From Leisingera sp. ANG-Vp (lineage in GTDB: Bacteria > Pseudomonadota > Alphaproteobacteria > Rhodobacterales > Rhodobacteraceae), in contig NZ_JWLD01000038.1 in NCBI RefSeq assembly GCF_000813725.1, forward strand, positions 753-32,799: a DNA stretch of 32,047 nt, read 5' to 3'. Position numbers and translations under genes: made by a program. The notes below the pieces were generated by a model. That model was not told the DNA's origin. It did not search any database and worked only from the letters and a program-made list of their open reading frames with translations. The number at the start of each line of letters is the position of its first letter. Positions within the stretch are counted from its first letter, which is position 1. Of this stretch, positions 1-8,229 are shown in pieces.

Positions 1-1226
1 CCGAACTCGGTGTCATTGGCGCGGGCGATCACCTCTTCCTCGGTGTCGAAGTCGAGAACGGACATGACGGGTCCAAAGATTTCCTCGCGGGCGATGGTCA
101 TATCGTCGGTCACATCGGCAAAGACGGTCGGTTGAATGTAGTAGCCGTCCATGTCGGCACGGGCACCGCCGCAGACAACGCGGGCGCCCTCTTCCTTGCC
201 CTTTTCGATGTAGCCCAGCACGATGTTCATCTGGTTCTCGGTGACCATCGGGCCAAAGCTGGTGGCCTCGTCCATCGGGTCGCCGATCACGGCGTTGCCG
301 GTGCGTTCGGCCAGGCGGGCCAGGAATTTCTCCTTGATGCCTTTCTGCACAAAGACCCGGGTGCCGTTCGAGCACACCTGGCCGGAGGAGTAGAAGTTGC
401 CGTTGATGGCGCCGCCCACGGCATTTTCAACATCGGCATCGTCAAAGATGATCAGCGGCGACTTGCCGCCCAACTCCATGGTGACGTGCTTCATGCCTTC
501 CGCTGCCGCGGCATAGACCTTCTTGCCGGTCGGAACCGAGCCGGTCAGCGAAACCTTGTCGACGCGCGGATCGGTGACCAGCGCGCCGCCCACCTCGCCC
601 ATGCCCTGGACGACGTTGTAAAGGCCTGCGGGCAGGCCTGCCTCATGCAGGATTTCGGCCACTTTCAGGGCGCAGAGCGGCGTGGTTTCCGAAGGCTTGA
701 ACACCATCGAGTTGCCGCAGGCCAGCGCGGGCGCGCCTTTCCAGCAGGCGATCTGGGTCGGGTAGTTCCAGGCGCCGATGCCGACGCAGAGGCCCAGCGC
801 CTCGCGCACGGTGTAGACCCAGTCTTCGCCCATCGGGATGTGCTCGCCAGTGAGCGAGGCAGCCAGCCCGCCGAAATATTCCAGCGCGTCGGCGCCGGAA
901 GTGGCGTCCGCCACCAGGGTTTCCTGCAGCGGCTTGCCGGTGTCATAGGTTTCCAGAACGCTGAGTTCGTGGTTGCGCTCGCGCATGATGTCGGCGGCAC
1001 GGCGCAGGATGCGGCCGCGCTCGGTGCCGGTCATTTTCGCCCATTCTTTCTGGGCTGCTTTGGCGGTCGAAAGCGCCTGATCCACGATCGCGGGGGTGGC
1101 GGCATAGACGGTGGCGATCTGCTCGCCGGTGGCGGCATAGATCACCGGGATCGGGGTGCCGGCGGTGTCTTCGACATATTCGCCATTGATAAAGTGGCTG
1201 GCCTTGGGCTGAGCGGGATGGGTCAT
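1..1226 (-). CDS. betB: betaine-aldehyde dehydrogenase, 3'-truncated by the window edge
   Basis: NAD(P)-dependent aldehyde dehydrogenase that oxidises betaine aldehyde to glycine betaine, the second step of choline oxidation in the cytoplasm. The reading frame opens at ATG 1226 ([18 protein letters not shown]) and runs without a stop to base 1, giving 408 codons of the roughly 480-490 usual for BetB. Visible are the substrate-tunnel stretch [16 protein letters not shown], the general base Glu251 in MELGGKSP, and the nucleophile Cys285 in [10 protein letters not shown], followed by the family block [19 protein letters not shown] near the edge. It lies 308 bp downstream of the BCCT transporter gene on the same strand, so it may share its transcript or have its own promoter. 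The choline dehydrogenase gene betA would be expected further left but cannot be seen. Family assignment is secure; betaine aldehyde as substrate rests on the neighbouring BCCT and betI genes. Confidence 0.93.
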   Translation of the reverse strand, partial: MTHPAQPKASHFINGEYVEDTAGTPIPVIYAATGEQIATVYAATPAIVDQALSTAKAAQKEWAKMTGTERGRILRRAADIMRERNHELSVLETYDTGKPLQETLVADATSGADALEYFGGLAASLTGEHIPMGEDWVYTVREALGLCVGIGAWNYPTQIACWKGAPALACGNSMVFKPSETTPLCALKVAEILHEAGLPAGLYNVVQGMGEVGGALVTDPRVDKVSLTGSVPTGKKVYAAAAEGMKHVTMELGGKSPLIIFDDADVENAVGGAINGNFYSSGQVCSNGTRVFVQKGIKEKFLARLAERTGNAVIGDPMDEATSFGPMVTENQMNIVLGYIEKGKEEGARVVCGGARADMDGYYIQPTVFADVTDDMTIAREEIFGPVMSVLDFDTEEEVIARANDTEF

Positions 1227-1534
1227 GATGCTCGGGTCCAATCTGTTCAAAGGTTTCAGCGCTGCCGCAGCAGCAATTTCAGGGTCGTGCTGGCTTGGCG
1301 GGCGATGCCGCCGCCGGTTTCGGATTCGGGCCTTTCCGCCAGCAGGCAGCAGGGTCCGGGAAAAGCGGCTCCGGGGCAACGCGCCGGATAGTATCCGGCA
1401 GCAGAGCCGCTTGTCGCGGACCTCCGCCTGGGTGGCGGAGTTGAAAGGCGCCTGGCAGGCCCGGAGGCACTGCCAGGCAGTTGATGGCTGAACCGACTAT
1501 TCGGGGAAACAGAGATCCAGCCGGGAGACCGCCC
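1227..1534 (-). other. 308-bp non-coding gap with three consecutive stem-loops
   Basis: No credible gene is seen between the BCCT stop and the betB start. Three inverted repeats follow one another. A compound stem at 1352-1423 pairs AAGCGGCTC (1363-1371) with GAGCCGCTT (1404-1412), continues outward with GGTCCG/CGGACC, and encloses a perfect inner hairpin GCCGGAT-AGT-ATCCGGC (1383-1399). A second stem is CTCCGCC/GGCGGAG (1422-1440). A third is GCCTGGCAG/CTGCCAGGC (1450-1478). None is followed by a T-run on the minus strand, so they are not simple intrinsic terminators. They could stabilise the upstream transcript, attenuate betB, or be an intergenic repeat. Confidence 0.6.
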
Positions 1535-2743
1535 TTAGTGGGCCGCCTTGATCTTTTCGAAGTCGAGCGTGTTTTCCTCGGGCGAGGCGTCGATGCTCAT
1601 CACTTCGCTGCGCTTGGCGATCAGGATGTAGCCCAGGCAGGCCACGTAGATGCCGATCACCGCGGTGCCGATCCACTGGATCTGCAGCCACTGGCTCTGG
1701 AAGGCCAAGGTCAGGCCGAACAGAACCACGGCATTGCCGATCACATAGGGGATGGTGCCGAAGCGCTGCGCAGTCAGGTTCAGGTTGTCGGTGTAGAGGC
1801 GGATCAGCGAGTCAAAGGAGTTGACCACGAAGATGATGCCCACCGCGACCATCGAGACATTGATCAGCAGCGTCGTCTCAATGCTGTTCAGGTGGTAGTA
1901 GTAGAGCACCGAGAACCAGATCCCCAGCGGGATCGACGGGAACACCAGCAGCGCTGCCAGAACCTGCCAGGTGCGCAGGCCGCCAACAAAGCGCGAGGTG
2001 AACTGGCCGATCATGATCGACCATGCGAACCACCAGAACAGGTAGAACTCATGATAGTCGGTCAGCGGCAGGATGAACTTGTGGATGTTCGCGAAATAGC
2101 CGCCGATGTTGGAAGCGGTGTCCGCAAAGGCACCCAGGCCCATGCCGGCATAAGCCCACATGCCGAGGATCAGCGCCAGGAACAGGCCGGTGGAGCCCAC
2201 CGACAGGATGCGCACATACTTGATGTCGGTCGAGGAGAAGGCGGCAAACAGGATCACCAGGAAGGTGATGACGTAGAAGGCCGGGATCACGCTTTCGCCG
2301 TCGCCCATGAAGGTGGCGTAATACGGCAGGTAGACCAGGAACAGCGCACCGGTGAAGGCGCAGGTGCCGATGATCACGATGTTGTTGATCAGCTTCACCA
2401 GCGGGATCTCAAAGAACTTCACCCGCGGCTCGATCACACAGAAGTAGAAGGTGGTGAGGAAGTAGAAGCCCCAGATCAGGAAGCCCCAGAATCCGAATTC
2501 CAGCGCCAGCGGGTTGGTGAAGCCATAGGCCGGGTTTTCTTCCACATTTGCATAAAGCGGGAAATCCCAGGCCAGCGGGAACATGATCAGGCCCACGTCC
2601 AGACCGGACGTGAACAGAATTGCGATGAAGGTGAAAAGGTGAACGGGGGTCACGCCGACATTGCGGACGTTCCACCACTTGATCACGCAGAACGCCACCA
2701 GCGCAAAGGCCAGCAGAATCCCGAACGAGATGATTGCAGTCAT
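1535..2743 (-). CDS. short BCCT-family transporter (choline/betaine type)
   Basis: Predicted inner-membrane secondary transporter of the betaine/choline/carnitine family, here probably importing choline. The 402-residue protein is almost wholly hydrophobic with about ten membrane spans. The BCCT tryptophan signature is recognisable at residues 236-256 (LFWWFAWSIMIGQFTSRF, followed by VGGLRTW) and is followed by the usual PSIPLGIWFSVL segment. The segment AFSSTDIKYVRILS near 168-181 matches the family's SAVSGLDKGIKxLS block. It is about 100 residues shorter than BetT or BetP: the N-terminus holds one span before the substrate helix, and the long C-terminal tail is missing. The glycine-rich substrate helix reads SGLDVGL (46-52) instead of the GxGIG-type stretch. 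ATG 2743 has a strong GGGAGGG ribosome site. It is divergent from betI across a likely BetI operator and upstream of betB, which supports choline as substrate. Betaine or another quaternary amine remains possible. Confidence 0.82.
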   Translation of the reverse strand: MTAIISFGILLAFALVAFCVIKWWNVRNVGVTPVHLFTFIAILFTSGLDVGLIMFPLAWDFPLYANVEENPAYGFTNPLALEFGFWGFLIWGFYFLTTFYFCVIEPRVKFFEIPLVKLINNIVIIGTCAFTGALFLVYLPYYATFMGDGESVIPAFYVITFLVILFAAFSSTDIKYVRILSVGSTGLFLALILGMWAYAGMGLGAFADTASNIGGYFANIHKFILPLTDYHEFYLFWWFAWSIMIGQFTSRFVGGLRTWQVLAALLVFPSIPLGIWFSVLYYYHLNSIETTLLINVSMVAVGIIFVVNSFDSLIRLYTDNLNLTAQRFGTIPYVIGNAVVLFGLTLAFQSQWLQIQWIGTAVIGIYVACLGYILIAKRSEVMSIDASPEENTLDFEKIKAAH

Positions 2744-2817
2744 ATGTCCCTCCCATTTGCGGGCGGTTCCCGCCCCAAGACATGGGACGGGTACATAACA
2801 CAGGAGTCTGTTCCGCC

Positions 2818-2853
2818 AAATGATTTTTTAAATGATCATTCAAGAAATCATTT
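2818..2853. promoter_or_regulatory. probable BetI operator, 36-bp inverted repeat
   Basis: Sixteen of eighteen base pairs match in a dyad centred between 2835 and 2836: AAATGATTT at 2818-2826 pairs with AAATCATTT at 2845-2853, around the core palindrome AATGATCATT (2831-2840). It lies between the divergent starts of the BCCT gene (2743) and betI (2903), as expected for a TetR-family repressor site controlling both. The AT-rich half sites stand out from the GC-rich surroundings. That BetI binds here is inferred from position and symmetry. Confidence 0.6.
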
Positions 2854-2902
2854 CACGCGAACAACAGTTGAAACGGCGGCCCAATTGCCGCACTACTTTA
2901 CC

Positions 2903-3478
2903 ATGAGCAGGAAACGCATCCGGGACATCCGAAACGAAGAGCTGATCGAGGCCACCATCATTGCTGTGCACGAACGCGGCTATGGTGTTGTGACCATGGC
3001 GGAAATTGCCAGGGAGGCCGGCGCCTCCGCAGCGTCCATCAACTATTACTTCGGCTCCAAGGAAGGGCTGATGGAAGCCACCATGCGGCATCTTCTCAGC
3101 AAGCTCCGCAAGGCAATGACCGAAGGCTATGCAACCGCACGGACCCCGCGGGAGCGGCTTTATGCGGTGATGGATGCGAACTTTGCCGATACGCTTTATA
3201 CCGTTCCGCAATGCAGTATCTGGATGCAATTCTGGGCAAACGCCCCCTATTCACCGCGGCTGAGCCGCCTGCATCGAATCAACCGGGCGCGGGTGCGCAG
3301 CCATGTGCTGGCAGAGCTGCGGACAGTGCTGCCGGAAGATCAGGTTGAGACCGCGCGCCAGGCACTGCAGTGCTACATGGATGGTGTCTGGCTGCAGGCG
3401 GCGCAATCCGAGAGTGCGCTAAACCCCGCCGCCGCGCGTGCTGCAGCGCACCGGGTGGTGGATCTGGTGATCCCCTGA
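2903..3478 (+). CDS. betI: TetR-family choline-responsive repressor BetI
   Basis: Transcriptional repressor of choline-to-betaine genes, released by choline. The 191-residue protein has the TetR N-terminal helix-turn-helix at about residues 10-55 (RNEELIEATIIAVHERGYG, then VTMAEIAREAG and SINYYFGSKEGL), which follows the BetI pattern closely, including IEATIxAxHERG and the NYYFGxKxGL recognition end. The C-terminal half contains CSIWMQFWANAPYSPRLSRL, typical of the BetI ligand domain. ATG 2903 was chosen because BetI proteins start about twelve residues before the ELIEAT helix; the open frame continues further upstream but that stretch is antisense to the BCCT gene. No good Shine-Dalgarno is visible. 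It faces the DUF1036 gene tail to tail with a 37-bp gap. Confidence 0.9.
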   Translation: MSRKRIRDIRNEELIEATIIAVHERGYGVVTMAEIAREAGASAASINYYFGSKEGLMEATMRHLLSKLRKAMTEGYATARTPRERLYAVMDANFADTLYTVPQCSIWMQFWANAPYSPRLSRLHRINRARVRSHVLAELRTVLPEDQVETARQALQCYMDGVWLQAAQSESALNPAAARAAAHRVVDLVIP

Positions 3479-3515
3479 AACATCTCTGAAACTCTGTGAA
3501 ACACGCCCTGGCGGT

Positions 3516-4523
3516 TCAGGAGCCCTTAGGGCGGCGGTAGATAAGCCGGGTGCCGCGCGGCAGGTACACCAATGCAAGCTCCTCTGCGGTCAGGGCTTGG
3601 ATGCGGTAGCACAGGCTGGTGCCGCGTTCCCGGTCCCAGGCCATCAGGAAGTCCCCCGACTGCTCGACCCCGCGGCAGCTGCCCTGGACCGAAACCAGCT
3701 CTGGCGGCATCCGGCTGCCCTGATAGCTGCTCTGCCGGACGGATCCGGAAATGACGAATCTGTCCTGTGGATCTTGCGCCGATGACCACTCCCCCTGCAT
3801 TTGCTGCAGCATCCGGTCGAACCGGTTTGGCTGGCGCGGTGCAACGCTGCGCAAAACCAGCTCTCCATACGCGTCAAGGGCTGAGGTCAGCAGCCCGTCG
3901 ACAAACAGCGGCGCGCCGCTTTGCAGGCCCTGAAGATAGGCAAACTGAGGGGTAGCGAAACCGCTGCCGCCTTCGGTGCTGAGCTCCATCCCGCCGGCGA
4001 CAAACCGGCACCGTACGCGGCCCTCGGCCCTGAGTTGGGCACAGCCTTGAAAGACCACCTCTGCCGCGTAAGCCTGATGCGCCCCGGCCGCTGCTTCCGG
4101 AAGCGCCGCAGCGTTGCGCTGCGAGCGGGTGCTGAGCAGGATCTTGTGCCCTTCCGCGTCAACGCGGGCCTTGGCAAAGCCCTGCTTCGCATAGCCGCGG
4201 CTCGCGCATTTCTTGTTTCCCTTGATCCGGAATCCGCCGGAAGCGGTGCAAAAGCGGATACCGTCGTCGCGGAATCTGTGCCCCGGGCTTTCCGCACGGT
4301 AATAGAAGTACTTGCCCTGGTGCCCCTCAGGCACCGCCGCCCGGCAGTCGCCGGGCCGAAGCGGATGCCAGCCGTTTGTCACCCAGCCTTCATCGCCGCG
4401 CGAGCTGACAGCCAGATTATGAAGCTCACTGGTATCATTGCAGATGCTGACAGCAGCAAAACCGGCCTGCGGAACAGTGAGGGCCGCGGTCAGCAGCAGT
4501 GGGAGCCAATACATCAGCGCCAT
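3516..4523 (-). CDS. secreted DUF1036-domain protein
   Basis: A 335-residue exported protein of unknown function. Residues 1-23 form a signal peptide (hydrophobic WLPLLLTAALTVPQAGFA). The mature N-terminus, about 25-130, resembles DUF1036: an ICNDTS start, a GWHPLRPGDC segment, and KYFYYRAES, with paired cysteines. The remaining 200 residues, rich in charged residues with CRGVEQSG and SLCYRIQAL near the end, match nothing I recognise. ATG 4523 is preceded by a GGGGGG run about seven bases upstream and an AGGAGG further up. It is monocistronic by position, with betI convergent on one side and the DMT gene (same strand, ending in its own stop 67 bp upstream) on the other. Confidence 0.72.
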   Translation of the reverse strand: MALMYWLPLLLTAALTVPQAGFAAVSICNDTSELHNLAVSSRGDEGWVTNGWHPLRPGDCRAAVPEGHQGKYFYYRAESPGHRFRDDGIRFCTASGGFRIKGNKKCASRGYAKQGFAKARVDAEGHKILLSTRSQRNAAALPEAAAGAHQAYAAEVVFQGCAQLRAEGRVRCRFVAGGMELSTEGGSGFATPQFAYLQGLQSGAPLFVDGLLTSALDAYGELVLRSVAPRQPNRFDRMLQQMQGEWSSAQDPQDRFVISGSVRQSSYQGSRMPPELVSVQGSCRGVEQSGDFLMAWDRERGTSLCYRIQALTAEELALVYLPRGTRLIYRRPKGS

Positions 4524-4590
4524 TCATAGCCCCCCTTACCCTCCTGTAAGGGCTGGAGGGTATTCTGGGTTTGTAACAATTATAAGACGA

Positions 4591-5511
4591 TTAGACGTCA
4601 GTTACATTACCGGAAGGTGTAGCGGCTCTCTTTTTTATCATGGCTTCACGCCAGGAGATAAAGCTGACAGCCGCCAGGATCAGGCCGCCTCCGGACATGA
4701 CCCAGATGTCGGCAGGCTCGCCGAATGCCAAGGCACCCAGCAAGGTCGCCCAGACCAATTGCAGGAAGGTGACCGGCTGGGTCACGGCCACCGGGGCGGC
4801 GGCAAAGGCAAGCGTCATTGTGTAATGGCCCGCAGTGGCAAAGCAGGCAACGCCGAACAGGATAGCGGTTTCCGCCAGGGTCGGCGGCACCCAGACAGCC
4901 CAGGCAAACGGCGCCAGGCCGATTGTGACGAAGATAGAGAGCATCGCCACAACAACCGCCGGGCTGTTGCTGCCGACGGTGAATTTGGCGATCAGATAGG
5001 AGGCGCCGAAGGACACAGCGGTGAACAGCATGGCAATATGGCCGGGGGAGACCTCGCGGAATCCCGGGCGCAGGATGATCAGCGCGCCAATCAGCGCCAC
5101 CGCGATGGCGGTGATGCGGCGGAAGGCCAGCTTTTCGCCCAGGAACAGCGCCGCGCCAAGGGTGACATAGACCGGCGACAGGTAGTTCATCGCGGTGACT
5201 TCAGCCAGGGGGATCTGGGTCATGGCGTAGAACCACAGGATGACCCCGGCAGTATGCACCACGCCCCGGCCGGCAAACAGTGACCAGAGCCGCGGCGTCA
5301 GGCGCGCCTTGCGCAGGGCGCCGATCATCGGGATCAGGAAGACCAGCCCCAGAAGATATCGCAGAAAGGCGCTTTCGGCGGGCGGGATGCGGCTGCCAAG
5401 ATGCTTGACCAGCGCCGTCACCGCCACAAAGCACAGGCCGGTTACCACCATCCAGAACACTCCCTTCAGAGGGTTTTGGGCGGCTTGGGAGGCTGTGGCT
5501 GGCTGGCTCAT
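4591..5511 (-). CDS. EamA/DMT-family permease
   Basis: Drug/metabolite-transporter superfamily membrane protein of 306 residues with ten predicted spans arranged as two EamA repeats. The first repeat contains ESAFLRYLLGLVFLIPM and EVTAMNYLSPVYVTLGAALFLGE (written across two spans); the second contains AFAAAPVAVTQPVTFLQLVWATLLG and GEPADIWVMSGG in the same relative places. The paired positions of LSPVY...GE and QPVTFLQLV...GE are the hallmark of the family. Substrate is unknown; related proteins export amino acids, nucleosides or riboflavin-like compounds. ATG 5511 (MSQPATASQ) is preferred over a TTG twelve codons upstream because it opens just before the first hydrophobic helix, though no strong ribosome site is visible at either. 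The next gene upstream (pirin) is on the same strand, 83 bp away. Confidence 0.85.
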   Translation of the reverse strand: MSQPATASQAAQNPLKGVFWMVVTGLCFVAVTALVKHLGSRIPPAESAFLRYLLGLVFLIPMIGALRKARLTPRLWSLFAGRGVVHTAGVILWFYAMTQIPLAEVTAMNYLSPVYVTLGAALFLGEKLAFRRITAIAVALIGALIILRPGFREVSPGHIAMLFTAVSFGASYLIAKFTVGSNSPAVVVAMLSIFVTIGLAPFAWAVWVPPTLAETAILFGVACFATAGHYTMTLAFAAAPVAVTQPVTFLQLVWATLLGALAFGEPADIWVMSGGGLILAAVSFISWREAMIKKRAATPSGNVTDV

Positions 5512-5594
5512 GGCGGTGACAGAACACCCGTTCGGGTCCAGGCGCAAGGCTTCACATGTGAATTATTTCCAGGCACCCGCCGGCAAGGCAGCGA

Positions 5595-6527
5595 TCAGGG
5601 CAGCGGAATGAACTCCTGGTCGTCGCCCGGCGGCAGCTGAAAGCGGCCGTGCTGCCAGTCGCCTGCAGCCCAAGCCTCCTTGGCAGCCTCGATCCTGTCG
5701 CGCGAGGAGGCGACGAAGTTCCACCAGATGTAGCGCGGCCCGTTCAGCGTCTCGCCGCCCAACGCCATCAGCCGGGCGCCCTGCCGGCCTGCGGTCACTG
5801 TGATTTCGTCTCCTGGCCGGAATACCATCATCCGCCCCGCCTCAAAGGTTTCGCCGGCGATCTGCACCGAACCCTGGGTGACATAAAGCCCCCGGTCCTC
5901 GTGATCGGAAGGCAGCGGCAGCTTGGCGCCGGGCTGCAGAATCGCATCCGCATAAAAGGTTTCTGAATAAAGGGTTACAGGCGCTTTCTCACCCCAGGCG
6001 GAACCAAGGATCAGGCGCACCTCCTTGCCTTCTCCCTCAAGGAAAGGCAGCGCCTCCTGCCCGTGATGCTCGAAGGCGGCTGGGGTGTCCTCATGGCTTT
6101 CCGGCAGCGCGATCCAGGTCTGGATGCCGAACAGGCTGCTGGGATTCTGCCGGGTCGCGGCAGACGTGCGCTCGGAATGGGTGACACCTTCGCCTGCGAC
6201 CATCCAGTTCACCTCGCCTGGGTAGATCATCTGATGGGTGCCTAAGGAGTCGCGGTGCTCAAACTCACCCTTGTAGAGGTAGGTGACAGTGCCCAAGCCG
6301 ATATGCGGATGCGGGCGCACGTCGATGCCCTGCCCGGTCAGGAATTCGGCGGGGCCGGCCTGATCGAAGAAGATGAAGGGGCCGACCATCTGTCGGCGCG
6401 GGGCGGGCAGCGCGCGGCGGACCTCAAAGCCGCCAAGGTCGCGGGCACGCGGGATGATCACGGTTTCGATTGCGTCCAGGCTGCCCGCGTCGGGGCATTG
6501 CGGTTCCAGGGCCGGGTTCCAGCTCAT
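5595..6527 (-). CDS. pirin-family bicupin protein
   Basis: A 310-residue cupin protein of the pirin family, whose members bind a metal in the N-terminal cupin and include quercetin 2,3-dioxygenases. The four metal ligands known from pirin are all in place: His73 and His75 in RPHPHIGLGT, and His117 and Glu119 in GEGVTHSER. The conserved segments TVTYLYKGEFEHRDSLG and MIYPGEVNWMVAG lie between them. The C-terminal pirin_C cupin covers roughly 185-290. ATG 6527 is preceded by AGGAGGG at a good distance. It lies between the DMT gene and the argO gene, all on the minus strand, with nothing showing joint function. Enzymatic quercetinase activity is possible but not shown by sequence alone. Confidence 0.9.
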   Translation of the reverse strand: MSWNPALEPQCPDAGSLDAIETVIIPRARDLGGFEVRRALPAPRRQMVGPFIFFDQAGPAEFLTGQGIDVRPHPHIGLGTVTYLYKGEFEHRDSLGTHQMIYPGEVNWMVAGEGVTHSERTSAATRQNPSSLFGIQTWIALPESHEDTPAAFEHHGQEALPFLEGEGKEVRLILGSAWGEKAPVTLYSETFYADAILQPGAKLPLPSDHEDRGLYVTQGSVQIAGETFEAGRMMVFRPGDEITVTAGRQGARLMALGGETLNGPRYIWWNFVASSRDRIEAAKEAWAAGDWQHGRFQLPPGDDQEFIPLP

Positions 6528-6625
6528 CTTTCCCTCCTCTTGGCGGTTCTGAAGGAAAGGTAGGCTGTTTATGCGCAGGCGTAAGGCCGACCCGCGCACA
6601 GGCGCTGTTCATAGGGCGCTGTTCT

Positions 6626-7240
6626 TCACATCAGCAGGAGCTTGGCGGCAATTGCCCACATGGTGAGGCCGACAATGGCGTCCAGCACCTGCCAGGCGCG
6701 CGGGCGGGCAAAGACCGGGGCCAAAAGGCTGGCGCCATAGCCGAGCGAGAAGAAGAAGCTGAAGCTGGCGATGGTTGCGCCGGCCGCAAAGACCAGCGGT
6801 TCGGGGTATTGAGCCGAAATCGAGCCCAGCAGCACCACGGTATCCAGATAGACATGCGGGTTCAGCCAGGTGAGCGCCAGCACGGTGGCCAGCACTGGCA
6901 GCAGCGCCGCCCCTGCCCCCTCCTGCGCGGCCTCCAGGGTTTCGCCGCCCTTCCAGGCGGCGCGCAGGGCACGGGCGCCGTACCAGATCAGGAAGGCGGC
7001 GCCGCCCAGGCGCATGGCCTGTTCGAACCACGGCAATGCCAGGGCCAAAGAGCCAAAGCCCAGCACGCCGGCAGTGATCAGCAGCGCATCGGAGCCTGCG
7101 CAGGTGAGGCAGATCCAGAACACATGCTGCCGCCGCAGCCCCTGGCGCAGGACAAAGGCATTCTGGGCGCCGATCGCCATGATCAGGCTCAGGCCGAGGG
7201 CAAATCCGGCAATCAGGCTTGGCGGCAGGCTGAGGGGCAT
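6626..7240 (-). CDS. argO: LysE/ArgO-family basic amino acid exporter
   Basis: Inner-membrane exporter for lysine/arginine-type amino acids, 204 residues with five or six spans. The diagnostic N-terminal stretch LIMAIGAQNAFVLRQGLRRQ (residues about 20-40) and the later LTWLNPHVYLDTVVLLG, with its Asn-Pro pair in a membrane span, match ArgO and LysE. Two starts are possible. ATG 7240 has a GGAGA site about six bases upstream and aligns with the usual family N-terminus; ATG 7252 has no ribosome site, so 7240 was chosen. The gene is divergent from an ArgP-type LysR regulator, the standard genetic arrangement for this exporter, so induction by intracellular basic amino acids is likely. Substrate identity is inferred from this pairing. 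Confidence 0.9.
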   Translation of the reverse strand: MPLSLPPSLIAGFALGLSLIMAIGAQNAFVLRQGLRRQHVFWICLTCAGSDALLITAGVLGFGSLALALPWFEQAMRLGGAAFLIWYGARALRAAWKGGETLEAAQEGAGAALLPVLATVLALTWLNPHVYLDTVVLLGSISAQYPEPLVFAAGATIASFSFFFSLGYGASLLAPVFARPRAWQVLDAIVGLTMWAIAAKLLLM

Positions 7241-7288
7241 TGCAGTCTCCATTGTTGTGCTGGGGTTTGACTACTGCCTCCACGGGCC

Positions 7289-7320
7289 TTAATCCAGTTA
7301 AAGAGATTAACGTCAGATTA
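7289..7320. promoter_or_regulatory. candidate ArgP-type operator between argO and its regulator
   Basis: Within the 89-bp divergent spacer, TTAATC (7289-7294) and GATTAA (7305-7310) form an inverted repeat, and GATTA is repeated directly at 7316-7320. LysR-type regulators commonly bind short AT-rich dyads of this kind next to the divergently transcribed target. The assignment rests on position and symmetry only. Confidence 0.35.
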
Positions 7321-7329
7321 GAGTTGCTA

Positions 7330-8214
7330 ATGCAAATGGATCCCAGCCAATTGGCAGCGCTGAGCGCGGTTCTGCGGCTTGGCTCATTTGAGGCGGCGGC
7401 GCATTCCCTGCGGGTGACGCCCTCGGCCATTTCCCAGCGGATCAAGGCGCTGGAGGACCGGATCGGCGCAGCGCTGGTGCTGCGGGGGGCGCCCTGCACC
7501 GGCACCGCAGCAGGGCTGCGGCTGGCCAAACACGCCGAGGACATCGGGCTATTGGAGGCGCAGCTGGCGCGCGAGCTGGCCTTGGAGGGCGGCTCCGGCC
7601 CGGTGCGGCTGCGGATTGCGGTCAATGCGGACAGCCTGGCGAGCTGGTTCATCCACGCCATGGCCGAAGTGGAGGGGGTGCTGTTCGATCTGGTGGTGGA
7701 TGATCAGGACCACAGTGCCGAGTGGCTGAAGCGCGGCGAAGTCTCGGCAGCAGTGACCGCAAGCGCCCGGCCGGTCACAGGGTTTGACGCCTATCCCCTG
7801 GGCGCGCTGGACTATGCGGCGACGGCCAGCCCTGCGTTCATGGCGCGCTGGTTTCCGGACGGGGTAACGGCAGAGGCCGCAGCGCGCGCACCCTGCATGA
7901 TCTTTAATGCCAAGGACCAGCTGCAGCGGCTATGGCTTGATCGGAATGTGGCACCGGGGCTAGCGCCGCCAGCGCATTTCCTGCCCTCGACCCAGGCGTT
8001 CATTGACGCCGCCGCTGCAGGCCTAGGCTGGGGCATGAACCCGCTGGCGATGGTAGAGGAGGATATCCGCTCCGGCCGGCTGGTGCCGCTGATTGCTGGT
8101 ACGGCGCTGGCGGTTCCGCTCACCTGGCAGGTCTCCCGTGTGATGGCCCCGGCACTTGCAGAGGTGACCCTGGCAGTGCAGAAATCTGCCAAGCAGTATT
8201 TGACACAAGACTGA
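7330..8214 (+). CDS. argP: ArgP/LysG-type LysR-family regulator
   Basis: LysR-family activator of basic amino acid export, 294 residues. The N-terminal winged helix (QLAALSAVLRLGSFEAAAHS, followed by LRVTPSAISQRIKALEDRIG) follows ArgP/LysG rather than the general LysR pattern, including the SAISQRIKxLE helix and the short, poorly conserved LRGAPCTGTAAG wing. The effector domain contains IAVNADSLASWFIHAM and a RCSW-like ligand region, as in ArgP. ATG 7330 is preferred; a second in-frame ATG lies two codons later. It is divergent from argO and followed after 15 bp by the deiodinase-like gene on the same strand, with which it may share a message. Regulation of argO by lysine or arginine is the expected role. 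Confidence 0.88.
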   Translation: MQMDPSQLAALSAVLRLGSFEAAAHSLRVTPSAISQRIKALEDRIGAALVLRGAPCTGTAAGLRLAKHAEDIGLLEAQLARELALEGGSGPVRLRIAVNADSLASWFIHAMAEVEGVLFDLVVDDQDHSAEWLKRGEVSAAVTASARPVTGFDAYPLGALDYAATASPAFMARWFPDGVTAEAAARAPCMIFNAKDQLQRLWLDRNVAPGLAPPAHFLPSTQAFIDAAAAGLGWGMNPLAMVEEDIRSGRLVPLIAGTALAVPLTWQVSRVMAPALAEVTLAVQKSAKQYLTQD

Positions 8215-8229
8215 TAGGACTTCCCGCAG

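Noticed and set aside
132-1391. Long plus-strand reading frame opposite betB
   Set aside because: It mirrors the betB frame on the other strand; its translation is His/Arg/Gly-rich with no family features, typical of the antisense of a high-GC gene.
1481-2902. Upstream extension of the betI frame by about 470 codons
   Set aside because: It lies antisense to the BCCT gene and is low-complexity and charged; the BetI N-terminus is fully accounted for from ATG 2903.
6470-7270. Plus-strand frame opposite argO and the pirin start
   Set aside because: Antisense to argO, which has clear family motifs; the frame has Gln/Arg/Gly bias only.
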